From Paractinoplanes atraurantiacus (GTDB lineage: Bacteria; Actinomycetota; Actinomycetes; Mycobacteriales; Micromonosporaceae): a stretch of DNA of 57,028 nt. The position numbers were made by a program, and so were the translations under genes. A model generated the notes under the pieces. It worked only from the letters and a program-made list of their open reading frames with translations. It did not search any database and was not told the DNA's origin. Shown here piece after piece: positions 15,431-23,967 of the stretch. Each line of letters begins with the position of its first letter. The stretch's first letter is position 1. The stretch is from positions 1 through 57,028 of the forward strand of contig NZ_OBDY01000044.1 in NCBI RefSeq assembly GCF_900215205.1, given 5' to 3'.

Positions 15431-16503
15431 CCACCCGGCCCCGTAAGCCTGGGATCAACCTCGGCAACGCGTTCGCCGCGGCGGGGAACTCGATCGTCAA
15501 GACGGCCGAGGCCTCCATGCCGAGCTACGCCCAGCACGTCGCGGACACCAAGGAGATCGCACCGAACCCGCTGAACGCCCGCAAGATCAACCCGAAGTCC
15601 GCCGACATTCAGCAGCTGGCAAAGTCGTTGAAGAAGGACGGCCAGCTCCAAGGAATCCCCGTAGTACCGCGTGCCGACTTCCTGTCGTGGGAGGGCTTCG
15701 ACAAGTACGCCGCGGTGATCGGGGCCGCCCGTTACGTCGTGATCGGCGGCGGCCGCCGCCGGGCGGCCGCTGAGGTCGCCGGCCTGGCCCGCATGGACAT
15801 CTCAATCAAGCCAGGCATGACGCGCGAGACCTTCCTGCGCCTGACAATCGTGGAGAACATCGAACGCCTCGACCTCACCCCGCTGGAGGAAGCACACCAG
15901 ATCAAGACGCTGCGGGACGCTACCGGCGACTCGTATGCCGAGATCGGGGAACTGCTCAACGGGCGGACGAAGGGCTGGGTCGGGCAGCGGCTCGACTTGC
16001 TCAACCTCTCCGAGCGGCTGCAAGCCGAGCTGGCGAGTGACGCCCCGGGCAGCATGACCGTCACGCAAGCCCGGGAACTGCTCAAAGCGATCCGCCGCGA
16101 GGTCGGGGACGAGGACGACGCCAGCGTCTCAGCGGGCCGCCAATGGGAGCTCTGGGAGGCGCTGCGTGACGCAGAGCGTTTACCGCGTAAACGTGACGAC
16201 GAAGCCAAGGAGCGTTTACCGCGTAAACAAGACGCGGACCTGTCACCGGCCGTTGCCGCCAACCGGCCGGGCGCACAGGTGGCCAACGGCGAAACGCGGC
16301 GCGGCGCCGCAGCAGCAGCCGGGTCGGCGACCGGCGGGCCAGCGGCCGTACCCTCTCAGCCCGCTGGCCGCGACCATGGCGGGCAGGGAGGAGCCGTTCT
16401 CCTTCGAGTCGATGTTCCCGCCGCCGACATCGTCCACGTACTGCGGGACAGGATGCCACCTGCGAAGTGGGCGGAGTTCGTGGCCGAGGTCAACGCCTCA
16501 TAA
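15427..16503 (+). CDS. parB: ParB-family centromere-binding protein
   Basis: 358 residues from GTG 15427, which overlaps the parA stop (GTGA). The ParB/Srx fold is visible: LAKSLKKDGQLQGIPVVPR, then VVIGGGRRRAAAEVAG where the family has GERR, then VENIERLDLTPLEEA matching the ENIQR motif. A helix-turn-helix (YAEIGELLNGRTKGWVGQRL) follows. ParB CTPases load at parS and spread. Unusually, two copies of the plasmid palindrome GTTTACCGCGTAAAC lie inside this gene, both translated as ERLPRK, in a low-complexity linker before the C-terminal dimerisation region. Confidence 0.92.
   Translation: MTTRPRKPGINLGNAFAAAGNSIVKTAEASMPSYAQHVADTKEIAPNPLNARKINPKSADIQQLAKSLKKDGQLQGIPVVPRADFLSWEGFDKYAAVIGAARYVVIGGGRRRAAAEVAGLARMDISIKPGMTRETFLRLTIVENIERLDLTPLEEAHQIKTLRDATGDSYAEIGELLNGRTKGWVGQRLDLLNLSERLQAELASDAPGSMTVTQARELLKAIRREVGDEDDASVSAGRQWELWEALRDAERLPRKRDDEAKERLPRKQDADLSPAVAANRPGAQVANGETRRGAAAAAGSATGGPAAVPSQPAGRDHGGQGGAVLLRVDVPAADIVHVLRDRMPPAKWAEFVAEVNAS
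16178..16228. promoter_or_regulatory. Two ParB-site palindromes inside parB
   Basis: Perfect copies of GTTTACCGCGTAAAC at 16178-16192 and 16214-16228, 36 bp apart and both preceded by GAGC. They fall in the linker of ParB, so they are both coding and probably binding sites. Confidence 0.8.
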
Positions 16504-16558
16504 CCGTTCCTGAGACAGCGGGCGGTAGTGCCACGCCAGCTTGGCCGCAAGCGATGAA

Positions 16559-16588
16559 GCGGGCTCTCCCCGGGAAGGGAGAGCCCGC
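16559..16588 (+). terminator. Terminator of the parAB operon
   Basis: A perfect 12-bp stem (GCGGGCTCTCCC / GGGAGAGCCCGC) with a 6-base loop, 55 bp after the parB stop. Confidence 0.75.
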
Positions 16589-16825
16589 TTCGTGCGAGGG
16601 GTCAGTGTGCCGTCGAGCCGAGGCGTTGGACGTCATCCCGGGTTCGAGGCACCCGGCGATCGCGTGCTCCGAGGCCCTAGGAAGCAGGGGCGGCAATACC
16701 GGATGACCTGAGCCGCAACCGCGTCGTCGACCTGCTCACCGCCGACACAAGACGTTCTGCACGTGGCTGACCTGACCGCCGCCGCGCCGACGCCATGGGC
16801 GCCACCGTGCACCGCTGAGGCGAGC

Positions 16826-16988
16826 GTTTACCGCGTAAACGACAGCTCGCGGCGGCGCGCCCGCGTTTACCACGCAACGGTGGGGCCGGGACCGGGTCGC
16901 CACATTCTGGAGCTGCGACTCCAGATCACCCCGTCGCGCCAACGCTCGCAACCGTGGCGGGAGGGATCAGAGCGTTTACCGCGTAAAC
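16826..16988. promoter_or_regulatory. Downstream centromere cluster
   Basis: Perfect GTTTACCGCGTAAAC copies at 16826-16840 and 16974-16988, with a degenerate copy at 16865-16879 (right arm GCAACG). Together with the sites in and before the parAB operon they make five perfect and one degraded copy over 2.4 kb. The stretch 16504-17103 carries no convincing gene. It holds this cluster and the parAB terminator. Confidence 0.8.
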
Positions 16989-17103
16989 GGCGTGCCGCCC
17001 CGATCGGCCGCCACGGCCGGACGGACAGGCCGACGGCGACGGTGGGCTTCACGTCCGAGAGGCGGTAGTCGAGGGGACAGCCGTCGCCCTGGAGGAGAAA
17101 GGC

Positions 17104-18486
17104 TCAGTCTCTCGGTGTCGTGAGGTTGAGCGGTGGCGGGGATTCAGGCGCGGCCATTTCAGCGAGAGTGGGCGGTTCGCCCTGGGCTACGCCGGCGTGC
17201 AGCCGCCGAAGCCAGAGCTGGTAGCTGCGCCTCTGCGTGTGCCAGCGGATCTCGACCGCTCGCTCGGCCCGGGTGTGCTGGAGCACCGGCTCGCGGCGAT
17301 CGGCCGGCACCCAGGCCAGCAGCCGGGCCGCGGTCGGTAGCGGCAGGTGGGCCAGTATCGCGCCGACGGTCCGCAACGGCAGGAGGCCGAGCAGCACGGC
17401 GGCCTGTTCGCCGGTCATCTGCATCAGCCGGGCGGTGGCTTGCTCGGCGGGCATCGCGGAGAGCAGTTTCGCGGCCCGGGGCGGGTGCAGGGCGTTGAGC
17501 AGGCCGGCGGCGAGGTCGGCTGACAGAACGGTCAGCGCTCGGGCGGCCGTGGTGGTGGGTGCGGTCGCGAGGAAGGTGATGGTCTCGGGCAGGCTGACGC
17601 TGAACAGGATCTCGGCGAACACCGCCTCGGGCAGCGGTGACCCGGTCAGCAGGGCCATGCGCTGGGGGGCCGGCATGCCGTGCACGATCTGCCGTGCGAG
17701 GTCGAAGTTCAGATGGGCCAGGCGCTGGCCGAGGGCGTCGGTGGGCATGGTGAGCAGCGCGGCCGTGGCGTTGTCCGGGCGCATCAGGCTTAGGTAGCCG
17801 GCGGCGTCGGCGACCGGTCGTAGCGCCAGCAGCCGGGCCACGGCCATCGGACTCATCTCATTGAGACAGGCCGCGACGTGGTCGGGCTGCAGGCGGCTGA
17901 GATGTCCGGTGGCGATGACCGGGTCCATGGTGGCGAGCACGTTGGCCACCAGGCCGGGGTGCAGTTGGCCGAGGAAGACGGCCACCGACTCCGGGTGGCG
18001 GGTGCTCAACTGTTCAGCGGCCCGTTCGACGCCGACCCCGCCGAGTTCCTGCAGCAGCTGCTCGGGCGTCACCGGCTCCTCATCGGCGGCCGAGGACCCG
18101 CGGACGGTCAAGGCGTCACCGTCGTCGGCCGGCGACGGGCGGGGGAGCGGGGCGGTCGCGTGGACCTTTCGGCGTTTCTGGCCGGCGGCCCGGTTGCGGG
18201 CCTGGGTCCACCAGGACAGTTGTTCTGGCGGCACCCCGCAGGCCTTGGCGACCCGGTAGACCACCTCGACGCGGGGCAGGACCCGCCCCGATTCGGCGTT
18301 ACCGAGGGTCGTGTGGGGCAGTCCGGTCAGCACGGCCAGCTCGCGCAGCGTCAGCGGGTTGTCGGTCGGTGCGGGGCGCGAGGCGGCCAGCCGGAGCCGG
18401 TGCAGCTGTTCGCCCAGATCGGCGACCGTGGTGACCAGGCGCGGGTCCGGCAGGACCACCGGTGCAGGGGAGAGGGCGGCGTCCAT
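17104..18486 (-). CDS. HTH protein fused to MgtE_N/FliG-like helical repeats
   Basis: 460 residues from ATG 18486; the frame is open 40 codons further but the upstream part looks non-coding. An XRE-type helix-turn-helix lies at about 40-95 (TLRELAVLTGLPHTTLGNAE). Residues about 140-420 are a run of roughly 23-residue helical units such as LHPGLVANVLATMDPVIATG and MSPMAVARLLALRPVADAAG, which resemble the superhelical repeats of MgtE_N and FliG middle domains. In those families the repeats sense or transmit conformational signals. A DNA-binding head on such a scaffold suggests a transcription factor with a protein-interaction or sensing arm. Targets are unknown. Confidence 0.75.
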   Translation of the reverse strand: MDAALSPAPVVLPDPRLVTTVADLGEQLHRLRLAASRPAPTDNPLTLRELAVLTGLPHTTLGNAESGRVLPRVEVVYRVAKACGVPPEQLSWWTQARNRAAGQKRRKVHATAPLPRPSPADDGDALTVRGSSAADEEPVTPEQLLQELGGVGVERAAEQLSTRHPESVAVFLGQLHPGLVANVLATMDPVIATGHLSRLQPDHVAACLNEMSPMAVARLLALRPVADAAGYLSLMRPDNATAALLTMPTDALGQRLAHLNFDLARQIVHGMPAPQRMALLTGSPLPEAVFAEILFSVSLPETITFLATAPTTTAARALTVLSADLAAGLLNALHPPRAAKLLSAMPAEQATARLMQMTGEQAAVLLGLLPLRTVGAILAHLPLPTAARLLAWVPADRREPVLQHTRAERAVEIRWHTQRRSYQLWLRRLHAGVAQGEPPTLAEMAAPESPPPLNLTTPRD

Positions 18487-18834
18487 CGACCCATGTTGTC
18501 GCACCGTGTCGCACCCTGTCCCATGTGTCCCCCGATCCGGTGAAAACGCGAAACGTACAAGCGGTCCGCTGCGATCTTCCACGCTCAGCGAGATAGTCAG
18601 GGGCATTCATGTCCACCGTGGGGTCGCACCCCGGCCGCAGGCGACGGCTCCACTGAGGACATGACGGCGCGGCGTTCGCCGCGCCGGACGCCGAGGCGGA
18701 AGGAGGTGAGGCGACAGGCGATTCCGCGGCTCCTCGATCAGGACGGTTCCGGTGCGTGGTGGCCCGGAGGTGGTGCAGCCCGCCCGGGCGGCTGTAGCCG
18801 CTGTCCATCGAGTGAGAGGAGAGCGGAATCCACC
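18487..18834. other. Gap between divergent genes
   Basis: This region should hold the promoters of the HTH-repeat gene (minus) and the 18835 gene (plus). An in-frame ATG at 18661 would extend the latter by 58 codons, but the extension is Arg/Pro-rich and looks non-coding. No other structure was noticed. Confidence 0.4.
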
Positions 18835-19074
18835 GTGTGCACGTCAACGGATGATCCGTGCGGATCATGTCGGCCCGGCCCCGCCGGCCGGCCCCGCCGG
18901 ATCTGGAGAAGACTCCGCACAGCGCCCGGAACGCTGACGCAGGCGATCACCTGGATCACCCAGGCGGCCGCGTTGTACCAGGCGGTCCGGAAGCACGAAA
19001 CGCTCATCACCGAGGCGGTGATGAGCGTTTACGCGGAGATGGGCGACATGGTCGACCGGGTGCTGAACCTCTGA
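18835..19074 (+). CDS. Small hypothetical protein
   Basis: 79 residues from GTG 18835, preceded by GAGAGGAGAG. The C-terminal half is a clear amphipathic helix (TWITQAAALYQAVRKHETLI, then TEAVMSVYAEMGDMVDRVL). The N-terminus has two Cys residues and a basic stretch. A hairpin terminator follows 17 bp after the stop, supporting a real transcription unit. Family not recognised. Confidence 0.5.
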   Translation: MCTSTDDPCGSCRPGPAGRPRRIWRRLRTAPGTLTQAITWITQAAALYQAVRKHETLITEAVMSVYAEMGDMVDRVLNL

Positions 19075-19090
19075 CCATGCCCGCCTGAAG

Positions 19091-19118
19091 GAGCGGGTCC
19101 GTTGCAGCGGGCCCGCTC
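19091..19118 (+). terminator. Hairpin terminator
   Basis: GAGCGGGTCCG / CGGGCCCGCTC with one G-T pair and a 6-base loop, directly after the 18835-19074 gene. Confidence 0.65.
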
Positions 19119-19244
19119 CGCTGCGTACTTATCGAGTGCAACGACTCGCTGGCCCCGACGTTACCGTGCCGGTTGCCTGATCGGGGCAGCCCGTCACCCG
19201 TCTCGCGCTCAAGGGCCCGGCCTACGGCCGCAGGCGCGTGCCGG

Positions 19245-19840
19245 TCAGAACGGCGCTTCGGTGACGTACTCCCCGGCCGGCGGGGCCAGGCGCAGCAGCG
19301 TTTCGGCGATGGAGGCGCCGTCGGCCTCGGCGACGGTACGGCCGCGATGGTCGATCGCGGTGACCTGGAAGCGCTCGCCGACGGGTTCCTCCACGACGCC
19401 GTACTCGCCGGCCCGGCCGGGCCGGCCCAGCTCGACGGTGATCTCGAGGCGATGGCCGGCGCGCAGCAGATCCTCCGCGGCGAGCCGCTCGGCGGGTTCC
19501 GGTCGGCCGAGCAGGTCGAGCGGGTTGATCAGCGCGGCGACCTGCCGCCGGTGCCGGGTGAGCAGCTGGGCGCTGTCGAACACCGCGCGCACCAGGTGTC
19601 CGAGCTTGGGCGCGCGGTGGACACCGACCACACCGGCAGTGCGGGGGAGAGGGCGGCGATCTCGCTTACCGGCACCAGCGCGGCCCACTCCCACCGCTCT
19701 CTGGTGATCAGCACGATCTCGCTGGCGAACGCCGCGCTCACCAGCTCCGACCAGCGCGCGCGGGCGTCCTCCACATCCACCGGCGGCCCGTAGCGGTCGA
19801 CGAGCTCGCGGAAGACCGGCGAGACGGCGCTCATATCCAT
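19245..19840 (-). pseudogene. Phd/YefM-like antitoxin N-terminus with long tail, frameshifted
   Basis: From ATG 19840 the frame reads VDVEDARARWSELVSAAFAS then EIVLITRERWEWAALVPVSE, the Phd/YefM antitoxin pattern in which the first segment folds and the tail binds a toxin. Near 19610 it slips into a Ser/Cys-rich frame ending at 19529. The next frame gives a good continuation (KLGHLVRAVFDSAQLLTRHR to the end at 19245). One missing base in the run at about 19605-19615 would restore a protein of about 197 residues. No toxin gene follows, so this may be an orphan or a regulator. Sequencing error and real mutation cannot be told apart here. Confidence 0.55.
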
Positions 19841-19956
19841 CCGAAGAACGTAAGGTGCCGTACAAATATTTTACACGGCGACTTACGTTTTGTTCCCTCG
19901 TCATCGGTGGGCGAGCGTGCCAGCAGCCGCTCCCTCCCGCAGCCGGCGCGTTCGCC

Positions 19957-20316
19957 TCATGGTGAGCGCGCCGGCGAGCACGCTGGCCTCTGCTCGCTTG
20001 TGGGCGTTGAACGCGGTGGGGCTACGACGGCGGCGTCGTGCTCGGGCGAGGCCAGGATGGCTCGACGCGGGCGTGTCTTCTTCGTAGGTACCGCGGTACG
20101 GCGGCGTTCCAGGTACGCGAAGACCTTGTCCCAGAACTCCACCTTGTCGTGCGATTCCTGGGGGATAACGGTCTGGACGAGGCCCAGGATGAGAGTGCAC
20201 AGCAGACCGATGATGGCGATCGTCACCACCGCTCCCCATGGCGCACCGGCCAGCTGTGAGATGCCGCCGACCACGCTAGTGACCACGGACCCGCCGACGA
20301 GCGTGGGCGCTTTCAT
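19957..20316 (-). CDS. Small membrane protein coupled to the sigma-like gene
   Basis: 119 residues from ATG 20316, in an ATGA overlap with the upstream sigma-like gene. Two hydrophobic segments (LVGGSVVTSVVGGISQLAG and VVTIAIIGLLCTLILGLVQT) are followed by a cytoplasmic basic tail. Tight coupling to a sigma-like protein suggests an anti-sigma or membrane tether, but no known anti-sigma motif is seen. Confidence 0.6.
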   Translation of the reverse strand: MKAPTLVGGSVVTSVVGGISQLAGAPWGAVVTIAIIGLLCTLILGLVQTVIPQESHDKVEFWDKVFAYLERRRTAVPTKKTRPRRAILASPEHDAAVVAPPRSTPTSEQRPACSPARSP

Positions 20317-21341
20317 GCCGCGTCCTGACTGTTCGAGGGGTGGATCGGGTGGAGTTGGCTTGAGGCGCGGAGTCCGCTGGACCGAGGGGTCCTTGTTGAG
20401 CGGACGGGTGTGCGTCCGTGCTCGGGGCGGATTGGTTCGGCGACGCGTTTGCGGAAGTGCGCCAGGCGGCTGTTGACCGCCTTCACGCTGAGGCCGAGCT
20501 CGTCGGCGATCTGCACCTGGGTCAGGTCCTGGGCGAGAAGCCCGAGGATGAGCTTGGTGGTGGGCGTGGCCACGTTGATGAGCCGCTTGAGGTCGACGCG
20601 GATGCCGGCTACGGCCGCGGGGTCGGCCAGGTCGCGGGCGATGACCCCGCCGATGCTTTCGAAGTTGATGTCGTAGTGGCTGGCGACCAGGTCGAGCTTG
20701 CCCTTTCGGGTCTTGGACCACTTCTCGTACGCCCGCGGATAGACCAGGGCGCAGGCACCGATGAAGTAGGTGCGCAGGGAGGCCCCGCGCAGGGACGGCT
20801 TCCACTCGTGTTTACCGGGGGTGATGGCCTTCTTCCGAAAGACCTCGATCGCCTTGGCGATGATGTCCAGCGCCAGTTCGGTTCGCTCGTCGGAGGAGTG
20901 CGCCAATACGACCATGTCCTCGGCGCGCATGGTGAAGCCGCGTTCGGGGACGTAGCGCTGCAGCAGCCGACCCATGTGGTTCTTCTTTAGGAACGCCTTG
21001 ACCACCGGCAACGCGTATAGCCACAGGTCGTCGAAGAGCTGGTGGTATGCGAAGCCCTCCCACGTGACAACGACGTCCTGGCCGTCGACGTCGACGACAC
21101 GCTGGGGGCGCTCCTGCGTCATCTCGTAGCGGACCTGCTCGATCAGGCGGTGATCGGCGAGCCGGGATTCCGCACGCTCACGTTCGGGCGTCGACTCACG
21201 CTCGACGTCGCCGGAAACTTGCTCCAGCAAGTCGCCGATGGTGTCGACGGCCCGGGTGTTGGCGTCGAATAGACTGACTTCTGCAGGGGAATCAGAAAGA
21301 TCCGCCCTGCCCTTCGGTTCCGCGCTGTCATACGAGGGCAT
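20313..21341 (-). CDS. Sigma-70-like protein (paralogue A)
   Basis: 342 residues from ATG 21341. The C-terminal part has a clear sigma region-4 helix-turn-helix (DLTQVQIADELGLSVKAVNS). The central part (FAYHQLFDDLWLYALPVVKA, SDERTELALDIIAKAIEVFR, ASLRTYFIGACALVYPRAYE) aligns segment by segment with the protein at 37460-38326. It is not a standard ECF factor and the N-terminus is longer and acidic. A plasmid-encoded alternative sigma factor is the simplest reading. Its coupled partner is a small membrane protein. Confidence 0.75.
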   Translation of the reverse strand: MPSYDSAEPKGRADLSDSPAEVSLFDANTRAVDTIGDLLEQVSGDVERESTPERERAESRLADHRLIEQVRYEMTQERPQRVVDVDGQDVVVTWEGFAYHQLFDDLWLYALPVVKAFLKKNHMGRLLQRYVPERGFTMRAEDMVVLAHSSDERTELALDIIAKAIEVFRKKAITPGKHEWKPSLRGASLRTYFIGACALVYPRAYEKWSKTRKGKLDLVASHYDINFESIGGVIARDLADPAAVAGIRVDLKRLINVATPTTKLILGLLAQDLTQVQIADELGLSVKAVNSRLAHFRKRVAEPIRPEHGRTPVRSTRTPRSSGLRASSQLHPIHPSNSQDAA

Positions 21342-21672
21342 GTCCCTCGCCTATGCGTTTCATGCGCTGAAAACCCCCAACCGATCGTCTGTGACGTATG
21401 CCACAACTCGGCCTCGGGCGTCATGAGGGCGCCTACGGACCGTCGCCTGGCATGAAAACACGAAGGTCCCGCCGACACCGCAGTACCGTCCGTTGCGTCA
21501 CCGAGGGCCTGGTATCACCGCCGCGGTGGCGCCACCCTCCGAAGGCCTCCTCGCCCGATAGCCCGACCCGCGCCACGGGGGCGGGCGTCGTCCGGTTCCC
21601 CGGCGGCATGGCCAGCGACGGACCGCCTGGCCCGGGGCCGACCAGCGAAGGGCTCGACGGGATGGCGGTCAG
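21342..21672. other. Gap upstream of the sigma-like gene
   Basis: No convincing gene. The left edge should contain the promoter of the sigma-like gene. The right part may be the worn 5' end of the remnant that follows. Confidence 0.35.
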
Positions 21673-22072
21673 GCCTCAACGACGTGATCTGTATCGACAC
21701 CGGCAACAACGTCGAGAGCGTCAACTGGCAGACCGTGATGCGCCGGGTCGACCGGCTCGTGATCACCACCGTGCCCCGCGAGGGCGACCGCGTTCATCGC
21801 CGACTGGATGCTCGACGTACTCGACGACAGCGGCATGGGTGAACTGGTCTCGAACGCCCGTGACACTGATCTCGCGTCCCTCGTCGGGGCTGCTGCCGTT
21901 ACTCAACGGCTTTGCGAAGCACCTTCGCCACGCGCACCCGCGCAGCGGCGACCGCGCCCTACGACCAGGCGCTTGAGGTGAGGTTCTCGATCGAGTACGC
22001 GAAGCTCCCGGCAGAAGACGCGACGGCGTGGCTCAAGGCCGCATCTGTGATGATCGAGCCATTCGCCGAGTG
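21673..22072 (+). pseudogene. Remnant of a ParA/MinD-like ATPase gene
   Basis: Reading across three frames gives a continuous protein-like sequence: DVICIDTGNNVESVNWQTVM and RRVDRLVITTVPRE, then FIADWMLDVLDDSGMGELVS, then VTLISRPSSGLLPLLNGF, then YDQALEVRFSIEYAKLPAED to a stop at 22072. The order (acidic strand with DTGNN, TTVPRE, then an interdomain helix) fits the second half of a MinD/ParA-type ATPase. At least three frameshifts are needed and no Walker A part is present upstream. This is an inactivated fragment. Confidence 0.6.
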
Positions 22073-22134
22073 ACACGCGTTTCCCCCTCGTTCTTGTCGG
22101 AGCCGCTGGCTAGAGTCAGGTCCGCAAATGCAAT

Positions 22135-22164
22135 CGGCCCCGTGAGTTGGCGCTCACGAGGCCG
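22135..22164. terminator. Intergenic hairpin
   Basis: CGGCCCCGTGAG / CTCACGAGGCCG with one mismatch and a 6-base loop, between the ATPase remnant and the CoiA-like gene. Confidence 0.5.
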
Positions 22165-22342
22165 TGCTCCCGCACGAGGCAGGTCGATCTTCAGCAAGTC
22201 CGACCTTATCGCAGGGGCGACCGGTAGCGGCAGATGCCTTCCCCGATCGTGATCCTTCAGGTCTTCGGGGTGGGAGCAGCGTTTGCTTCGCTCGCACATC
22301 CGTGCGGGTGCACAGCGTCCACCCTGAAGGAGATCCACCTCA

Positions 22343-23923
22343 GTGGCCTCACCCCCCACCTACACCCCCATTCCTGGACCGAACAGCACCTGGGATATCG
22401 ATCCGTACGCCTTCGCTGATGGGGTGTACTACGTTCCCGCCGGCATCGAGCTCCAGCCTCGTCTGCCCGGCTTTGGGCACCCTGAGCTGCCCGGCCTGCG
22501 AGAGCGGGTGGCCAACGACCGGCCCCACGGCATCAGCGGGCAGAAGCTGCTCTGTCTGCTGTGCATGCGTCTTCGCGCCGACCAAGGACTGCCGCCTGCG
22601 CCGGTGTGGATGACGTTCGTCGAAGGCCCGCACCATCCGGTGTTTCGACACGAGGACGGCCGCTCCCCCCACGCCGAGCACACTCCCGAGAGCAACATCC
22701 ACAAGGCCCTGAAAGACCGCGAGGCCGCCACCTGGACCGCCGCCGGCGCGACGGAGGTCAAAGTCGAGGCGTGGCGCCCCCGCGCCAAACGCCGACCAGA
22801 CGTGCTCGCGGTAGGAGCCCGGCTGACGGTGGCGGGGGAGATCCAGCACACCACCCTCACTCCCACGGCCGTGAACCGCCGCCAGAACGCCCTCGCCGCC
22901 GCGGGGGACCGCGTCGTCTGGACCACCGACCGCGACTCCGCCGATGTCGCGTTCCTGCGCCAGGTACCCCACCTTGCTGTGCCGGCGCTCGACGACTACC
23001 GCCTGTATCGGCACGACCGGACGCCGCAGCTGAACGTGATCTCCGGCTGGACGGTGTTCGAGACACAGCGATGCGGCTGGTCCGACATGTGGCGCGGCGG
23101 CAGCACACGCTGCCCCATCACCGAGCGGCTCGAGCCATGCGGCCGGTTGCACCTATACCCGACGTTGAACCCGCACGCCTACCGGCCGGACCCTGACGCC
23201 CGCTTCCCCTGCGGCTCCAGCCCCGACCTGGACCACCTGCTCGAAGGCATCCTCACCGACCGGTGGCGGCCCTACCGGGTCGGCGGGCAACGGACCACCT
23301 GGATTCCGACCACCGTCTACAACGACGTGGTCGGCGAGCGTGGCGGCAGCGTAGAGGCCGCTGAACGGCCCCGCCCACCCGCGGCCAGCCGCTCCGGGGG
23401 AACCCGCGTCTGCGAGCAGAAAGCCACCAAACGCTCCACCGCCGACCTGGCTTACCTCACCGAGAAGTTCCGCCCGGCCCAGCCGCTCGGGATCGCGCCG
23501 CAGACCACTAAGCCGCAGGCTTCCCCGAGTCCGGTCCCCACTGCCGAGGCTCCGGCTCACGGCGTGCAACTGATCATCCCGGGCATGCAGGCGGTGGAAG
23601 CGGGCGCTCTGGAGCTCGCGGCCGCCAACATGGCGGTCTTCGTGGAAGCGGTACGCGACCGCGCCCGCATCGAGAGCGACGTCCGCGGCTACACCCCGGA
23701 GGTCGGTCATCCCGTGCGCGATGCCGCGGCCGACATCGACGGCCGGTTCGGATGGGTCTTGCCCGTCAACGGCCGCGATCAGGTCATCCTGATGCCCGGC
23801 GTCGAGTTGGTCCGCCTGCGAGACACCGAGGTGTCCGCGCCGTGCCTGTTCGTCAACGGCAGCGCCTGGTGGTGGAACGACGCGGTCAGCATGGCCGTGC
23901 CCATCCCGCCCCGCAGGACATAG
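22343..23923 (+). CDS. CoiA-like nuclease with a C-terminal partner domain
   Basis: 526 residues from GTG 22343, with AAGGAG ten bases upstream. Residues about 110-200 show the CoiA/PD-(D/E)XK arrangement: HTPESNIHKALKDREAATW, RRPDVLAVGARLTVAGEIQH with the Asp and Glu-x-Gln, then RVVWTTDRDS. CoiA proteins act in DNA uptake or recombination. Cysteines in QRCGWSDMWRG, TRCPITERLEPC and RFPCG may bind metal. The last 120 residues (QLIIPGMQAVEAGALELAAA to NGSAWWWNDAVSMAVPI) are homologous to the whole of the protein at 26032-26427. It may process incoming or plasmid DNA, or act as a defence nuclease. Confidence 0.75.
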   Translation: MASPPTYTPIPGPNSTWDIDPYAFADGVYYVPAGIELQPRLPGFGHPELPGLRERVANDRPHGISGQKLLCLLCMRLRADQGLPPAPVWMTFVEGPHHPVFRHEDGRSPHAEHTPESNIHKALKDREAATWTAAGATEVKVEAWRPRAKRRPDVLAVGARLTVAGEIQHTTLTPTAVNRRQNALAAAGDRVVWTTDRDSADVAFLRQVPHLAVPALDDYRLYRHDRTPQLNVISGWTVFETQRCGWSDMWRGGSTRCPITERLEPCGRLHLYPTLNPHAYRPDPDARFPCGSSPDLDHLLEGILTDRWRPYRVGGQRTTWIPTTVYNDVVGERGGSVEAAERPRPPAASRSGGTRVCEQKATKRSTADLAYLTEKFRPAQPLGIAPQTTKPQASPSPVPTAEAPAHGVQLIIPGMQAVEAGALELAAANMAVFVEAVRDRARIESDVRGYTPEVGHPVRDAAADIDGRFGWVLPVNGRDQVILMPGVELVRLRDTEVSAPCLFVNGSAWWWNDAVSMAVPIPPRRT

Positions 23924-23930
23924 CCGCCCC

Positions 23931-23963
23931 CGCGGCCGCGGAGTCCTCGGCACCGCGGCCGCG
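23931..23963. terminator. Bidirectional hairpin between convergent genes
   Basis: CGCGGCCGCGG and CCGCGGCCGCG separated by 11 bases, placed exactly between the ends of the CoiA-like gene and the TPR gene. Confidence 0.6.
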
Positions 23964-23967
23964 CGGT

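Noticed and set aside
16611..16660. tRNA-like T-arm (GGGTTCGAGGCACCC)
   Set aside because: No matching acceptor, D-arm or anticodon arm can be folded around it.
16763..17068. Plus-strand ORF across the downstream centromere
   Set aside because: It owes its openness to the repeated sites, has no ribosome binding site and shows no family features.
19027..19036. Additional ParB site (GTTTACGCGG)
   Set aside because: Only a half-site inside a coding region. The second arm does not match.
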